A DNA stretch of 64,000 nucleotides from JANQMY01 sp965227095 (GTDB lineage Bacteria > Pseudomonadota > Alphaproteobacteria > JANQMY01): contig CBDDFL010000001.1 in assembly GCA_965227095.1 (NCBI GenBank), positions 2,852,001 through 2,916,000 on the forward strand. Direction: 5' to 3'. The translations under genes were made by a program, and so were the position numbers. This document shows, in pieces, positions 8,499 through 16,467 of the stretch (position 1 is its first letter; each line of letters opens with the position of its first letter). The notes below the pieces were generated by a model. That model had not been told where the DNA came from. It ran no database searches and saw nothing but the letters and a program-made list of their open reading frames with translations.

Positions 8499-10961
8499 TC
8501 AAGAATTACACCACTTGACCCACGCGTCCCGGAAAGCCACTTCCAAATTGTGTGCGAAGGATTTCGCATCACACATGGGCGAGGCTTCGATGCGATCACG
8601 CTGAGCCGCACGCATCGCCGCGAGCTCATCCGTATCAGAGGCAAGCCGAGCCGCAATCTCCACATAGTGGTCAGGATTGTCCGCTATCCAATCCTTGCGA
8701 TCGATTGCCGTCAGGAAGCCGTGGGTTTGCCGAGAGCAGGGCCGACGGCCCGGAAGCGTGACGATCGGCACCCCCATGGACAAGGCTTCACAAGTGGTGA
8801 TGCAGCCTGAAAACGGGAAGGCATCCAGCATGATGTCCACATCGCCGTATTCTTCGAACACGGTTCGTCCGTTCTCATTCCCTCTGGTCAGAATGAGCCG
8901 GTCAGGGTCAATGCCATGTTCTTGAAACTTGGTTCGAATACGCTCTTGCTCGACCGGCTCGACCAAAGAGCGCCAGCTCACCATAAGTTTCGACGTCGGC
9001 ACTTTCTTAAGTACCGCAGACCAAACATCGATAACGCGTTCGTTAACCTTGGTCAGATTGTTAAAACTGCCGAAGGTGATGAAGCCGTTTTTGGTGACCG
9101 GCGGAGGAGCCACGTCGGGAAGATGGTCCCGCAAGCGATAGACCCATCTAATGTCCGGAAGGCGGATCAATTCTTCTGTAAACAGATGTTCGTCACCTTC
9201 CAAGACATAGTAAGGATCCATGATCACATAATCGATCGTATCAAGACCCGATGTGTGACACGATCCAACCCACGTCATCTGAACCGGTGCCGGTTTGTGA
9301 ACGAAACAATCCAACCGCGTTGCCGCTGTGTGACACGAAAGATCGATCAGAATATCGATCTCGTCTTGTTCAACAAGGTCACACAACACTTCAGCCGTCA
9401 TACCGCTAACTTGGCGCCAGCGGTCTGAATAGCCTTTGAGCCGTGCTGTAATGTCGTCTTCTTTAAGGCGATTTGAATAACAGGTGTAATGAACAGCCTT
9501 TGGGTCCGCGTATCTCAAAACCCCTTCCAAGAAATAACCCGTAGGATGCCGGCCAAGATCGCCCGAGACAAAGCCAACGCGAAGCCGGCGGTCCGGATCG
9601 CGCGAATTTGTATGGTTTGTTTTGGGAGTCACGCCTTCCTGTAAGCGAGAGGCGAAGTCGCGATGCATTTTTGCGAGTTCTTCCTCACCAATGTCGGGAT
9701 CATAGTTTGCGGTGAACAGTAAGTTGCCAATGAAGTCCAGATTTTTTGGCGAAAGCTCTATGGACCGCTCATAATATTCTCGCGCCCGCTTAAGGTCGGT
9801 CAGCCCCTTATAAACGCCTCCTAAATTGTTGACCGCGGGATCGAGATTCGGATTGAGCTCAAGTGCCTTTTCAAATGCATCTCGGGCCGAATGAAGGTGC
9901 CACCGAACCTTCGCGATATTCCCAAGACTGTTCCAAAACTCAGGCTGGTCTGGCTTAACTTTGAGGGCCTGCATGACAGCCTCCAAGGCTTCGTCAAGCC
10001 GCCCCGCGCGGCGCAGCAGATTTGTTTTGTGAAACAGAGCCAGCACCATGTTGGGGTCCAGCTTAACGCAAGCATCGAGCGCTTCGACCGCGTCATCCAC
10101 TCGGCCAAGGTTTATCAAGGCGATCCCAAGTTGGAGATATGTTTCTTTGTCAACGGCAAGCGCAAGGCTTTGCTTCAGCGCGCGTTCGGCCTCTGGGTAA
10201 CGCTTGAGGTCATTCAGGGTCCGCCCTCGATATAGAAAAGCCGTTGCGTTTCTGGGATCCGTTTGTGTGCTTTTGGTGAACCATTCCAAAGCTTCATCAT
10301 AATGGCCGCGCCGATGTTGGCATTTGCCCACGCCAAGCATTGCGGGCACGCTTGTATCTGCAATCTTGTAGGCTTTTAGAAATGCCTCCAAAGCATCTTC
10401 GTGGCGCCTTAAATCAAAAAGCGTTTCTCCGTGCTGCAGATGAGCCTGCCATAGTGAAGGTGCCCGTCCGACCGCCTCTGCATAGGCTGAATGCGCTTTC
10501 TCCAGCTTGTTTTGGTCACGAAGCAAATTTCCAAGGTTGAAATGAGCCTCGGCGTAGTCGGGTTTAAGCTCTATCGCTTTATGAAAGCAGGTCTCCGCAT
10601 CGGCATAGCGCCCTGCTTGGCACAACGCATTGCCGCGATTATTCCAGAATGTGGCGTTCTGCGGGCTTTGGGTGATGGCCTTTCCAGACGCGATCAAAGC
10701 CTCATCTAATTTCCCAAGAAGTCGCGCGAAAACACTGAGATTACTTTGATATTTAGCTTCGTCTGGGCAAAGGTCCGTGGCGCGTTTGACCAATTCAAAA
10801 GCTTGGGCATGGTCGCCCTTTTGGCCGACGACAAGCGCCATGCCATTCAACGCTTCTGCTTCGTTGGGATTGTCTTTTAAAATGACTTGAAACAGCGCTT
10901 CCGCCTCTTGCGTCGCGCCATTGGTCAAATGCTCTTTAGCTTGGCTGAGCTGAGAATCCAT
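8499..10961 (-). CDS. TPR protein with O-GlcNAc-transferase-like (GT41/SPINDLY) domain
   Basis: 820 residues from the ATG at 10961, which follows AGGTGG by 8 nt. Residues 1-400 are about eleven tetratricopeptide repeats (for example NATFWNNRGNALCQAGRYAD and KPDYAEAHFNLGNLLRDQNK). From about residue 425 a GT41 catalytic region follows: RRLRVGFVSGDLGRHPTGYF, then DILIDLSCHTAATRLDCFVHK with PVQMTWVGSCHTSGLDTIDY, and near the end DIMLDAFPFSGCITTCEALSMGVPIVTLPG, the nucleotide-sugar binding block. This predicts a cytoplasmic protein glycosyltransferase that recognises its target through the TPR superhelix. In bacteria such enzymes often modify flagellin or surface proteins. Here the next gene makes CDP-glucose, but the donor sugar is not shown by sequence. 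Confidence 0.88.
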   Translation of the reverse strand: MDSQLSQAKEHLTNGATQEAEALFQVILKDNPNEAEALNGMALVVGQKGDHAQAFELVKRATDLCPDEAKYQSNLSVFARLLGKLDEALIASGKAITQSPQNATFWNNRGNALCQAGRYADAETCFHKAIELKPDYAEAHFNLGNLLRDQNKLEKAHSAYAEAVGRAPSLWQAHLQHGETLFDLRRHEDALEAFLKAYKIADTSVPAMLGVGKCQHRRGHYDEALEWFTKSTQTDPRNATAFLYRGRTLNDLKRYPEAERALKQSLALAVDKETYLQLGIALINLGRVDDAVEALDACVKLDPNMVLALFHKTNLLRRAGRLDEALEAVMQALKVKPDQPEFWNSLGNIAKVRWHLHSARDAFEKALELNPNLDPAVNNLGGVYKGLTDLKRAREYYERSIELSPKNLDFIGNLLFTANYDPDIGEEELAKMHRDFASRLQEGVTPKTNHTNSRDPDRRLRVGFVSGDLGRHPTGYFLEGVLRYADPKAVHYTCYSNRLKEDDITARLKGYSDRWRQVSGMTAEVLCDLVEQDEIDILIDLSCHTAATRLDCFVHKPAPVQMTWVGSCHTSGLDTIDYVIMDPYYVLEGDEHLFTEELIRLPDIRWVYRLRDHLPDVAPPPVTKNGFITFGSFNNLTKVNERVIDVWSAVLKKVPTSKLMVSWRSLVEPVEQERIRTKFQEHGIDPDRLILTRGNENGRTVFEEYGDVDIMLDAFPFSGCITTCEALSMGVPIVTLPGRRPCSRQTHGFLTAIDRKDWIADNPDHYVEIAARLASDTDELAAMRAAQRDRIEASPMCDAKSFAHNLEVAFRDAWVKWCNS

Positions 10962-11306
10962 TTCTTTACCCACCTGGTCTTGCTAGCAATCTGGCGGGAA
11001 CCTGTCCAAGTCTTTATGCATGGGGCCGGTATCACGCCGAATTCTGGTCAACTAATGTGAGCAAAAGCCGTTCCGGAAACCGGCTCGGTCGAAAGGCCGT
11101 TTCAAACAACAAAGATCTCAAAATGGGACAGCAGGGCCGTGCGCCCTTGAATGAGTGTCTCGATTCGATGCAATTGTCAGAGAATCCGTTTCATTCACGA
11201 ACACATTGCTTCGTTGTCATTATCGGCCGTCCTATTCACCGGCCCCCGGCTGCGTGATAAGCCTGATCCCATTATAAAGTGCATCAAAATGGGAGAGGAC
11301 GCGGTC
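10962..11306. other. Intergenic region between divergent genes
   Basis: About 345 bases between the TPR-glycosyltransferase (minus) and the DUF3237 gene (plus). It must hold promoters for both, but no convincing -35/-10 pair, operator or hairpin was seen. A 66-codon open frame at 11057-11257 has no homology that I recognise and no ribosome-binding site, and was not called. Confidence 0.4.
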
Positions 11307-11777
11307 ATGGACAAGTCAATTTTCGAGGATTTGGAACTCAAGTCAGAGCTGTTATGCGAAGCAGCCATCTATGTGGAACCGTCCTCTCCGGGACCCATTG
11401 GGGCGACGCCCTGGGGTAACCGTTTGGTCGCCTATATAAGTGAGGGGGAATTCGAAGGTCCGAGGATGAAAGGCAAGGTTTTGCCGGGGGGAGGGGACTG
11501 GCTGATTATCGATCCAGACCGGCCAAATGCCTCCAAACCCGATGTGCGGGCGGTCTGGGAAACCCATGATGGCGCAAAGCTCTACTTGGCCTATACAGGC
11601 CGTATTATTCAGCCGGCCGACCCGGCGACGGCGAAACCTTCCGAATACTATTTCAGAGTGGCCCCTACGTTCGAGACCAGTGATCCGCGTTACAGCTGGT
11701 TGAATGACGTTCAGGCCATTGGGGTCGGTCGGTTGCTTGGAAACGGCGTGGCCTACCGGATCTACCACATTCTATAG
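11307..11777 (+). CDS. DUF3237 family protein
   Basis: 156 residues from the ATG at 11307, preceded by GGGAGAGGA; upstream in-frame starts at 11151 and 11289 are less supported. The pattern EGPRMKGKVLPGGGDWLIIDPD, then DVRAVWETHDGAKLYLAYTG and a C-terminal NDVQAIGVGRLLGNGVAYRIYHI matches the DUF3237 beta-barrel family, whose members are small cytoplasmic proteins often found near catabolic genes. The biochemical role is unknown. It stands alone and is followed by a strong terminator. Confidence 0.82.
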   Translation: MDKSIFEDLELKSELLCEAAIYVEPSSPGPIGATPWGNRLVAYISEGEFEGPRMKGKVLPGGGDWLIIDPDRPNASKPDVRAVWETHDGAKLYLAYTGRIIQPADPATAKPSEYYFRVAPTFETSDPRYSWLNDVQAIGVGRLLGNGVAYRIYHIL

Positions 11778-11810
11778 AAGCAGTTTGGAAGACTGTCCGT
11801 TAAAGAACAT

Positions 11811-11841
11811 GCGCCCTGTCTCGCCACAGGGCGTTTTTTTT
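11811..11841 (+). terminator. Rho-independent terminator
   Basis: CGCCCTGT and ACAGGGCG form an 8-bp stem with a 6-nt loop followed by eight T residues, 35 nt after the DUF3237 stop codon. Confidence 0.92.
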
Positions 11842-12381
11842 GTCGCAGTTTGCTGAGATGACCGCACCCAATTTACGTAGATGAACCGACACATGCGCAC
11901 ATAGAGCGCTTCCCACCAACATGACACTTTATTTGAAACGCAAGTATATTTCTTGTGGGTTTGAGTAAAAACGGTCCAGTATTTTCGTCTATAGTTGTTA
12001 AGAAATCCAACCAAATCAGATTCGCACGAATGAATAGGCTAGTAAGCACTTCCTAAACTTTCCGTCTTTTATTGAATCGAATCAAGATGATTTGCCTTTT
12101 CCAACAATGAAGACTGTATCATTTAGGTCTTCGCGCGATTACTCCTAATATTAACCTTCCTGTTAATCCTGCAAACACCCTATTAGGAGCGCGGTTTGTC
12201 TATGTAGCGACCTAAATCAGCACAAAAAAACATTCAAAATATTTGATTGTTAATCATAAAACCTTCTTGCGTTAAGCATATTTCGGGAGCATTGTTCGAC
12301 TCGGATGACTGAGGCTTTGGTGTAGCTCAACGGCAAATACCGGGGGGCCCCAGTAGTGAAAACCTTAACTGGAGAGTGATG
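11842..12381 (+). promoter_or_regulatory. AT-rich leader and regulatory region of the amyloid-like locus, with nested inverted repeats
   Basis: A 540-base AT-rich stretch with no credible gene. ATTTAGGTC at 12121-12129 is the exact reverse complement of GACCTAAAT at 12209-12217. Nested inside, CTCCTAATA at 12142-12150 pairs with TATTAGGAG at 12181-12189, and TTAAC at 12151-12155 pairs locally with GTTAA at 12162-12166. A further dyad TGATT-gtt-AATCA lies at about 12244-12256. GCTAGTAAGCACTT at 12038-12051 recurs with one change at 18123-18136, behind the transporter gene. The dyads look like binding sites for dimeric regulators, or could form a structured leader RNA. No clear sigma-54 or sigma-70 promoter was identified by eye. 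Confidence 0.55.
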
Positions 12382-13254
12382 ATGAAAAGCAACTTGCTCG
12401 TAGGCGCATCTGTTATCGCGCTTGGCTTGGCAATGTCTCCTGCTTTCGCTGACGTTGACGTGAGCGCAGACGACACAGCCAATGGCAATGGCATTTTGAA
12501 CGATACCCAAACGGATATCGGTGGTGACGCAACGAATTCACCACAAACCGGCATCGGCAACACCGGTGGCGACGTTAACAGCAACAACGGCTTGAGCGTT
12601 GATGCCCTTAACGACAACGACGGCAACGGCATTGGCAACGACACGTTCCAAAACTCGTCTGACGCCACGAATGCTCCGCAGACCGGTATCGGCAATGCTG
12701 GTGACGACATCGCAAGCAACAACACGCTGACCGACAGCAGCGAAGACAACGACACAGTAGACATCAACCTGTCTGAAACGACGGATGCTTCTGGCTCGTC
12801 TGCAGCTGCTAACGACGGTGGCGTTGCTCTGGATGATTCCGGTAACGGAAACTTCTCTGGCAACTTCTCTGGCAACAGCGACGATGACTTCAACGACAAC
12901 ACTGTTGCTTCTGACAACTCAGACAACGATGTGAACGGTGCTAGCGGTTCTGAAACTGCAGCAGCAGCTCAAAATGGCAGCTTCGCTCTTGCAATCGATG
13001 ACATCAGCATCGAAGTTCAGACTGACGTTGTTGCTTCCAACACCGAATTGAACGCGTACAACGTTCTGAACATCGGTTCTGGAAATGCCATCTACGCTGA
13101 CGAATCCAGCGCAGAGCTGACGGCCGACGCAACGATCTCTGGCGGTGCAACTGACTCCGTCATGGTTCAAATGTCTGCAAATTCCGGCGCAAATGCCATC
13201 ACGCAGCAGAGCCAGACGATCACTGCAAACATCGACAATCTGACGGTTAACTAA
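12382..13254 (+). CDS. Secreted Asn/Asp-rich repeat protein, candidate amyloid subunit (FapB/FapC-like role)
   Basis: 290 residues from the third of three consecutive start codons (GTG ATG ATG), 7 nt after GGAG. The signal peptide ends in AFA at 21-23. Two imperfect repeats start at residues 35 and 81 (GNGIxNDT-x-ATNxPQTGIGN-x-DxxSNN). A low-complexity Asn/Ser/Gly/Asp stretch fills 145-190, and a C-terminal module (198-290) has alternating hydrophobic/polar strands and QSQTITANI near the end. The mature chain has no Lys, Arg, His, Cys or Trp and is strongly acidic. By eye it does not match the canonical Pseudomonas FapC repeats. The amyloid call rests on the neighbours (FapD-like peptidase, FapF-like barrel, Fap-associated DLRGGF protein) plus composition, and so is inferred. 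Confidence 0.7.
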   Translation: MKSNLLVGASVIALGLAMSPAFADVDVSADDTANGNGILNDTQTDIGGDATNSPQTGIGNTGGDVNSNNGLSVDALNDNDGNGIGNDTFQNSSDATNAPQTGIGNAGDDIASNNTLTDSSEDNDTVDINLSETTDASGSSAAANDGGVALDDSGNGNFSGNFSGNSDDDFNDNTVASDNSDNDVNGASGSETAAAAQNGSFALAIDDISIEVQTDVVASNTELNAYNVLNIGSGNAIYADESSAELTADATISGGATDSVMVQMSANSGANAITQQSQTITANIDNLTVN

Positions 13255-13264
13255 TTCGCTACTG

Positions 13265-13302
13265 GGGCGGCGGCCTCGAGATCTGATCCCGAAGCCGCGC
13301 CT
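13265..13302 (+). other. Imperfect hairpin between the two repeat-protein genes
   Basis: GGCGGCGGCCTCGAGATC can fold on GATCCCGAAGCCGCGCC with a few mismatches. There is no T-run after it, so it is more likely an mRNA-stabilising or partial-attenuation element than a full terminator. Confidence 0.4.
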
Positions 13303-13343
13303 CCTATCTGGCGAATAACCGACAAAGATTTGGAGTTTTTGAG

Positions 13344-14219
13344 ATGAAAAAGAAGTATCTCCTTGGAGTATCTGTAGTTGCTCTTGGCCTGGCCATGGCT
13401 CCTGCAGCTTTCGCTGACGAAGTTGATCTGGAAGACAGCCTCAACGGTAACGGCGCAGGCAATGACACGCAGACCGACATCGACGGCAACGCAACGAATT
13501 CACCACAAACTGGTGCATTCAATGTTGGTGGCGACGTTGGAAGTGGCAACGAAACCGACATTGCATTGGAATCCGATCAGGACGGCAATGGCGCACTTAA
13601 TGACACGTTCCAAAACAACGGAACCGCGACAAACACCCCGCAAACGGGTGCTTTCAATGCCGGCGACGACATCTTGAGCAACAACACGTTGCTTGACGAA
13701 AGCGAAGACAACGACGAGTTCCTCGTCGACGCTTCGGACAACACGACGGCTGGCAGCAACAGTGCAGCTGCAAACGACGACGGCTTTGCAGCTAACGACT
13801 CAATGAACGATAACGGTTCTGACAACGGCTCAAACAACACGAGCAACGACGGCAACCGCAATCGCATTCTGTCTGGCAACACCAACGAAGACGGCAACGT
13901 CGCTGAAGGTGGTGAAGTTGCAGCTGCTGCTCAGAACAGCAGCGTTGCAGTCGCAATCGACGATGTTGACGTACTGTTCGACACCGACGCTGTTGCTTCC
14001 AGCACTGAAATGTCTGCAGCCAACGTACTGAACGTTGCTTCTGCAAACGTAGCAATCGCTGACGACGACTCTGATGTCTCCCTCAGCGCTTCTGCTGACA
14101 TTTCGGGCGGCCCGGTTGATGGCGTATCGCTTGGTCAGTTCTCTGCTAACGCCGGTTCTCAGGGCGTTACGGAGCAAAGCCAAACGGTTACCGCAAACAT
14201 CGGTACTGGCAGCTTCTAA
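13344..14219 (+). CDS. Paralogous secreted Asn/Asp-rich repeat protein, candidate amyloid subunit
   Basis: 291 residues; the ATG lies 9 nt after GGAG. The architecture is the same as the gene 90 nt upstream: signal peptide ending AFA at 22-24, two repeats starting at residues 35 and 81 (GNGAxNDT, NATNSPQTGAFN, AGDDILSNN), an Asn/Ser/Asp linker at 145-190, and a C-terminal module beginning AAAAQNSSVAVAIDDVDV and ending QSQTVTANI. The mature chain lacks Lys, His, Cys and Trp; its only basic residues are two Arg in NRNRIL at 171-175. It ends in Phe. A stretch of about 20 bases is identical to the paralogue around ATNSPQT. The two probably arose by tandem duplication, in the manner of FapB/FapC (minor and major subunit), but which is which cannot be told. 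Confidence 0.7.
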   Translation: MKKKYLLGVSVVALGLAMAPAAFADEVDLEDSLNGNGAGNDTQTDIDGNATNSPQTGAFNVGGDVGSGNETDIALESDQDGNGALNDTFQNNGTATNTPQTGAFNAGDDILSNNTLLDESEDNDEFLVDASDNTTAGSNSAAANDDGFAANDSMNDNGSDNGSNNTSNDGNRNRILSGNTNEDGNVAEGGEVAAAAQNSSVAVAIDDVDVLFDTDAVASSTEMSAANVLNVASANVAIADDDSDVSLSASADISGGPVDGVSLGQFSANAGSQGVTEQSQTVTANIGTGSF

Positions 14220-14232
14220 TCAAGCATTTCCT

Positions 14233-14252
14233 CGGCGGGCTTCGGCCCGCCG
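14233..14252 (+). other. Perfect GC-rich intercistronic hairpin without T-run
   Basis: CGGCGGGC, a TTCG tetraloop and GCCCGCCG lie 14 nt after the second repeat-protein gene. The UUCG loop makes this very stable, but no U-tract follows. It probably protects the 3' end of the upstream mRNA or dampens read-through to the next genes. Confidence 0.65.
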
Positions 14253-14317
14253 GGATCTTAGTGCATTCGATCGTTCAACCCTTTGGACCCAAGGTGATCT
14301 TGGGAGGCAGTGGTTCG

Positions 14318-14719
14318 ATGAAATACGTATTCGTGCGTAGTTTAGCCATCGGCATGGCAGTTTCGCTCAGCGCGGCATCTGCTTTCGCCATGGAAGATTT
14401 AAAGTCCACGGAATTGCCAGGCGCACAAACAAACCTGGACGCCATTGAAGGCGATTTTCTGGACGGAGCATTCGGCACTGAAGCAGCATCTTCAGACGCT
14501 GAGTTGGGAGATACGCGTGGGCGTATGTTCCTTCAAATCACCAATCAGGAACAAGAAAACAACGCATTCAATGCGGGTAACTCGGTAAACGGAAACACCG
14601 GAAGTGCCAGCATCGCGGATGGTGCGTTTTCGAATTCCTCATTTGGACAAGCGGCGGTTGTCTCTGGCAACAACAACAACGTCCAAATGAATACAACGGT
14701 TAATGTGAACCTGTTCTAG
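14318..14719 (+). CDS. Small exported Asn-rich protein of the Fap-like locus
   Basis: 133 residues from the ATG at 14318 (GGGAGG about 10 nt upstream). The signal peptide ends SAFA at 21-24. The mature N-terminal half is acidic and contains SSDAELGDTRGRMF at residues 58-71, resembling the ELxxxRG processing-type motif of its neighbour at 15531. The rest (72-133) is rich in Asn, Ser and Gln (QITNQEQENNAFN to SGNNNNVQMNTTVNVNLF) and ends in a beta-signal-like VNLF. It lies between the repeat proteins and the C39 peptidase, so a role as nucleator, minor fibre part or peptidase substrate is plausible. I do not recognise a named family. Confidence 0.62.
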   Translation: MKYVFVRSLAIGMAVSLSAASAFAMEDLKSTELPGAQTNLDAIEGDFLDGAFGTEAASSDAELGDTRGRMFLQITNQEQENNAFNAGNSVNGNTGSASIADGAFSNSSFGQAAVVSGNNNNVQMNTTVNVNLF

Positions 14720-14782
14720 TAGCGAACAGGCACAAAGATTGCGTAGATAGCAGAACAATGGATTCGCACCGAAGAGGTCATA

Positions 14783-15499
14783 ATGTCTGCAGTTAAAAAA
14801 CATACGCGTTCAATTTGTGCGGCAGCCGCTTTCAGCATGGCGGCGCTGGTCACCCAACCTATGGATGCGCGCGCCGTGGAAGCGCGTATCTTCGCCGGCT
14901 CTTTTCCGGTCACGGTCGACGTGATGAGTTTGAAGGAAAAGAAGTTCGATTCCGTCGTTAAGCAAAACTACGACTTCAGTTGCGGATCGGCGGCCCTGGC
15001 GACACTTCTGACCTATCACTATGACAGGCCCATGACCGAAGAAGTTCTCTTCGACACCATGTGGGCGGCAGGCGACAAAAACAAAATCAGACGGGAAGGG
15101 TTCTCTCTTCTCGACATGAAAAAGTACCTGCAAAGTATTGGCATGCGCTCGGACGGATTTCGTGTGCCACTAGATAAACTGCGGCAAGTTGGTGTGCCCA
15201 CAATCACGTTGATTACCACACGTGGTTACACCCATTTCGTCGTACTACGCGGTATCACGGACACCCATGTTGTGGTGGGTGACCCAGCTCTCGGATCCCG
15301 GATGGTGACCCGCGAGCAGTTTGAGAAAGAATGGAGCGGCATCGCATTTGCCATTCACAACAAGGCTCGCCTTGCGCGCTCGAATTTCAACCTGAAACGC
15401 GATCTGCCTTTTGAAAGCAAAGCTTACCTTGGTATGGCGATTGACCGAAGCGGCCTAGAGGCTGTCACGGTTCTGGCGCCGAACCTGAATCAGTTCTAA
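14783..15499 (+). CDS. C39-family cysteine peptidase, FapD-like
   Basis: 238 residues. A signal peptide (about residues 1-31) puts it in the periplasm. The peptidase C39 fold shows Gln61 (oxyanion), Cys67 in NYDFSCGSAALATLL, His151 in YTHFVVL and Asp167 in VGDPALGS, all in the expected order and spacing. Stand-alone periplasmic C39 proteins next to amyloid subunits are the FapD type of the Pseudomonas fap system, needed for export of the fibre proteins. ABC exporters with C39 domains are excluded because no ATPase or membrane domain follows. The genes on both sides carry leader-like ELxxxRG motifs and are candidate substrates. Confidence 0.86.
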   Translation: MSAVKKHTRSICAAAAFSMAALVTQPMDARAVEARIFAGSFPVTVDVMSLKEKKFDSVVKQNYDFSCGSAALATLLTYHYDRPMTEEVLFDTMWAAGDKNKIRREGFSLLDMKKYLQSIGMRSDGFRVPLDKLRQVGVPTITLITTRGYTHFVVLRGITDTHVVVGDPALGSRMVTREQFEKEWSGIAFAIHNKARLARSNFNLKRDLPFESKAYLGMAIDRSGLEAVTVLAPNLNQF

Positions 15500-15530
15500 A
15501 GGCACGCGGGCACTTCGGGGGGTGCTGGAA

Positions 15531-16286
15531 ATGAGTAACGAGTTAGGAATGGGAAAAAAAGTCGGTGCAGCTTTAGCCTTTTCGGCGGCAGTCATGCTCG
15601 CACCCCATGCCCACGCCATGTCAGAACTGGAAGAGTTGATGGGAGAGCCTGTTGAAGCTCTCTCTGACAATGAACTGAGCGACCTTCGCGGTGGTTTTGT
15701 CACTGTACGCGGCGTCAAATTCGACATCGGCATTGAGGTTACGGAAGCGGTCAATGGCCAAGTGCTTCGTCATTCAACGGCCGTTCTGAGCAACTTACGA
15801 AACCGTATGCCGAACCTGCCCGGAAACGTCGCATTCCGTCGTCCGGACGATAATGTTGAGCCTGAAATCAGGACACAAACCACGGAAGTTGTGACCAACG
15901 ACGTTGTGAACACAGCATCCGCGACACCGCCAGCGTTGGAAGCAACAACAGGCGCTGGGACCGGGCTGGAGCAGACCGCGGCCCTCACCGATACCGACAT
16001 GTCTTTTGAAACAGGGCTTGGCACGGAATCGACAACCGCTCCTGGTGCGTCTGAGACCATTGGATCAGCAGCTCAGAATGCTTTGGCCGGTACGGGCAGC
16101 TTGTTTGACGTTCAAACGCAGGTCATCGACATCAACAATGCAGATGTTGAGATCAACCAAGTGATCAACCTGACGATTGCGAACTATTCCGTGATGGATG
16201 CGATGGCGGCGAGAGCGCGCGTTGAAAGTAAGATCGCAAATGTCGTGAATTCTCAGGTTCTGTTTTCACTGGGACAGCAGTTCTAA
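15531..16286 (+). CDS. Exported protein with double-glycine-like motif, Fap-locus associated
   Basis: 251 residues from the ATG at 15531, preceded by GGGGGTG; other in-frame starts at 15522 and 15549 are less well placed. The signal peptide ends AHA at 27-29. Residues 43-56 read ALSDNELSDLRGGF, close to the LSxxELxxxxGG leader cleaved by C39 peptidases, followed by VTVRGVKFDIGIEVTEAVNG, a block I associate with small proteins beside FapD homologues. The middle (100-190) is Thr/Ala/Glu-rich and probably disordered. The C-terminal 60 residues predict beta strands and end SLGQQF. It sits 31 nt after the peptidase gene and is its most likely substrate. Confidence 0.72.
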   Translation: MSNELGMGKKVGAALAFSAAVMLAPHAHAMSELEELMGEPVEALSDNELSDLRGGFVTVRGVKFDIGIEVTEAVNGQVLRHSTAVLSNLRNRMPNLPGNVAFRRPDDNVEPEIRTQTTEVVTNDVVNTASATPPALEATTGAGTGLEQTAALTDTDMSFETGLGTESTTAPGASETIGSAAQNALAGTGSLFDVQTQVIDINNADVEINQVINLTIANYSVMDAMAARARVESKIANVVNSQVLFSLGQQF

Positions 16287-16312
16287 TTTTGAAGCTTCCG
16301 AGCGTGTAGCTA

Positions 16313-16343
16313 GGGGCGGTTCTTCGGGGCCGCCCTTTTTTTA
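16313..16343 (+). terminator. Terminator of the Fap-like operon
   Basis: GGGCGG and CCGCCC form a stem around a 10-nt loop, followed by seven T residues, about 27 nt after the last plus-strand gene. Confidence 0.9.
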
Positions 16344-16413
16344 TGGTGTTCTTTTCGAATTCGGTTTGTTGACTAAGCCGCCACACCAAACACGGAAAAG
16401 AGGCGAGGCGGAC

Positions 16414-16445
16414 ACAAAAAAGGCGGCCCCTCAAGGCCGCCTTTA
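16414..16445 (-). terminator. Terminator of the FapF-like gene
   Basis: AAGGCGGCC at 16420-16428 pairs with GGCCGCCTT at 16435-16443. On the minus strand the stem is followed by a run of T. It stands 25 nt after the transporter stop codon and can also act as a second stop for plus-strand transcripts. Confidence 0.9.
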
Positions 16446-16467
16446 TAAGACCGATCGGTCTGTCTAT

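Noticed and set aside
11057..11257. 66-codon open frame between the glycosyltransferase and DUF3237 genes
   Set aside because: No ribosome-binding site, no leader, no recognisable domain; overlaps the promoter region.
11772..12014. 80-codon minus-strand open frame downstream of DUF3237
   Set aside because: It covers the terminator at 11811-11841, has no ribosome-binding site and shows no protein-like pattern.
14783..15499. C39 domain as part of a bacteriocin ABC exporter
   Set aside because: No ATPase or membrane domain follows and the protein has a Sec signal, so it is a stand-alone periplasmic peptidase.
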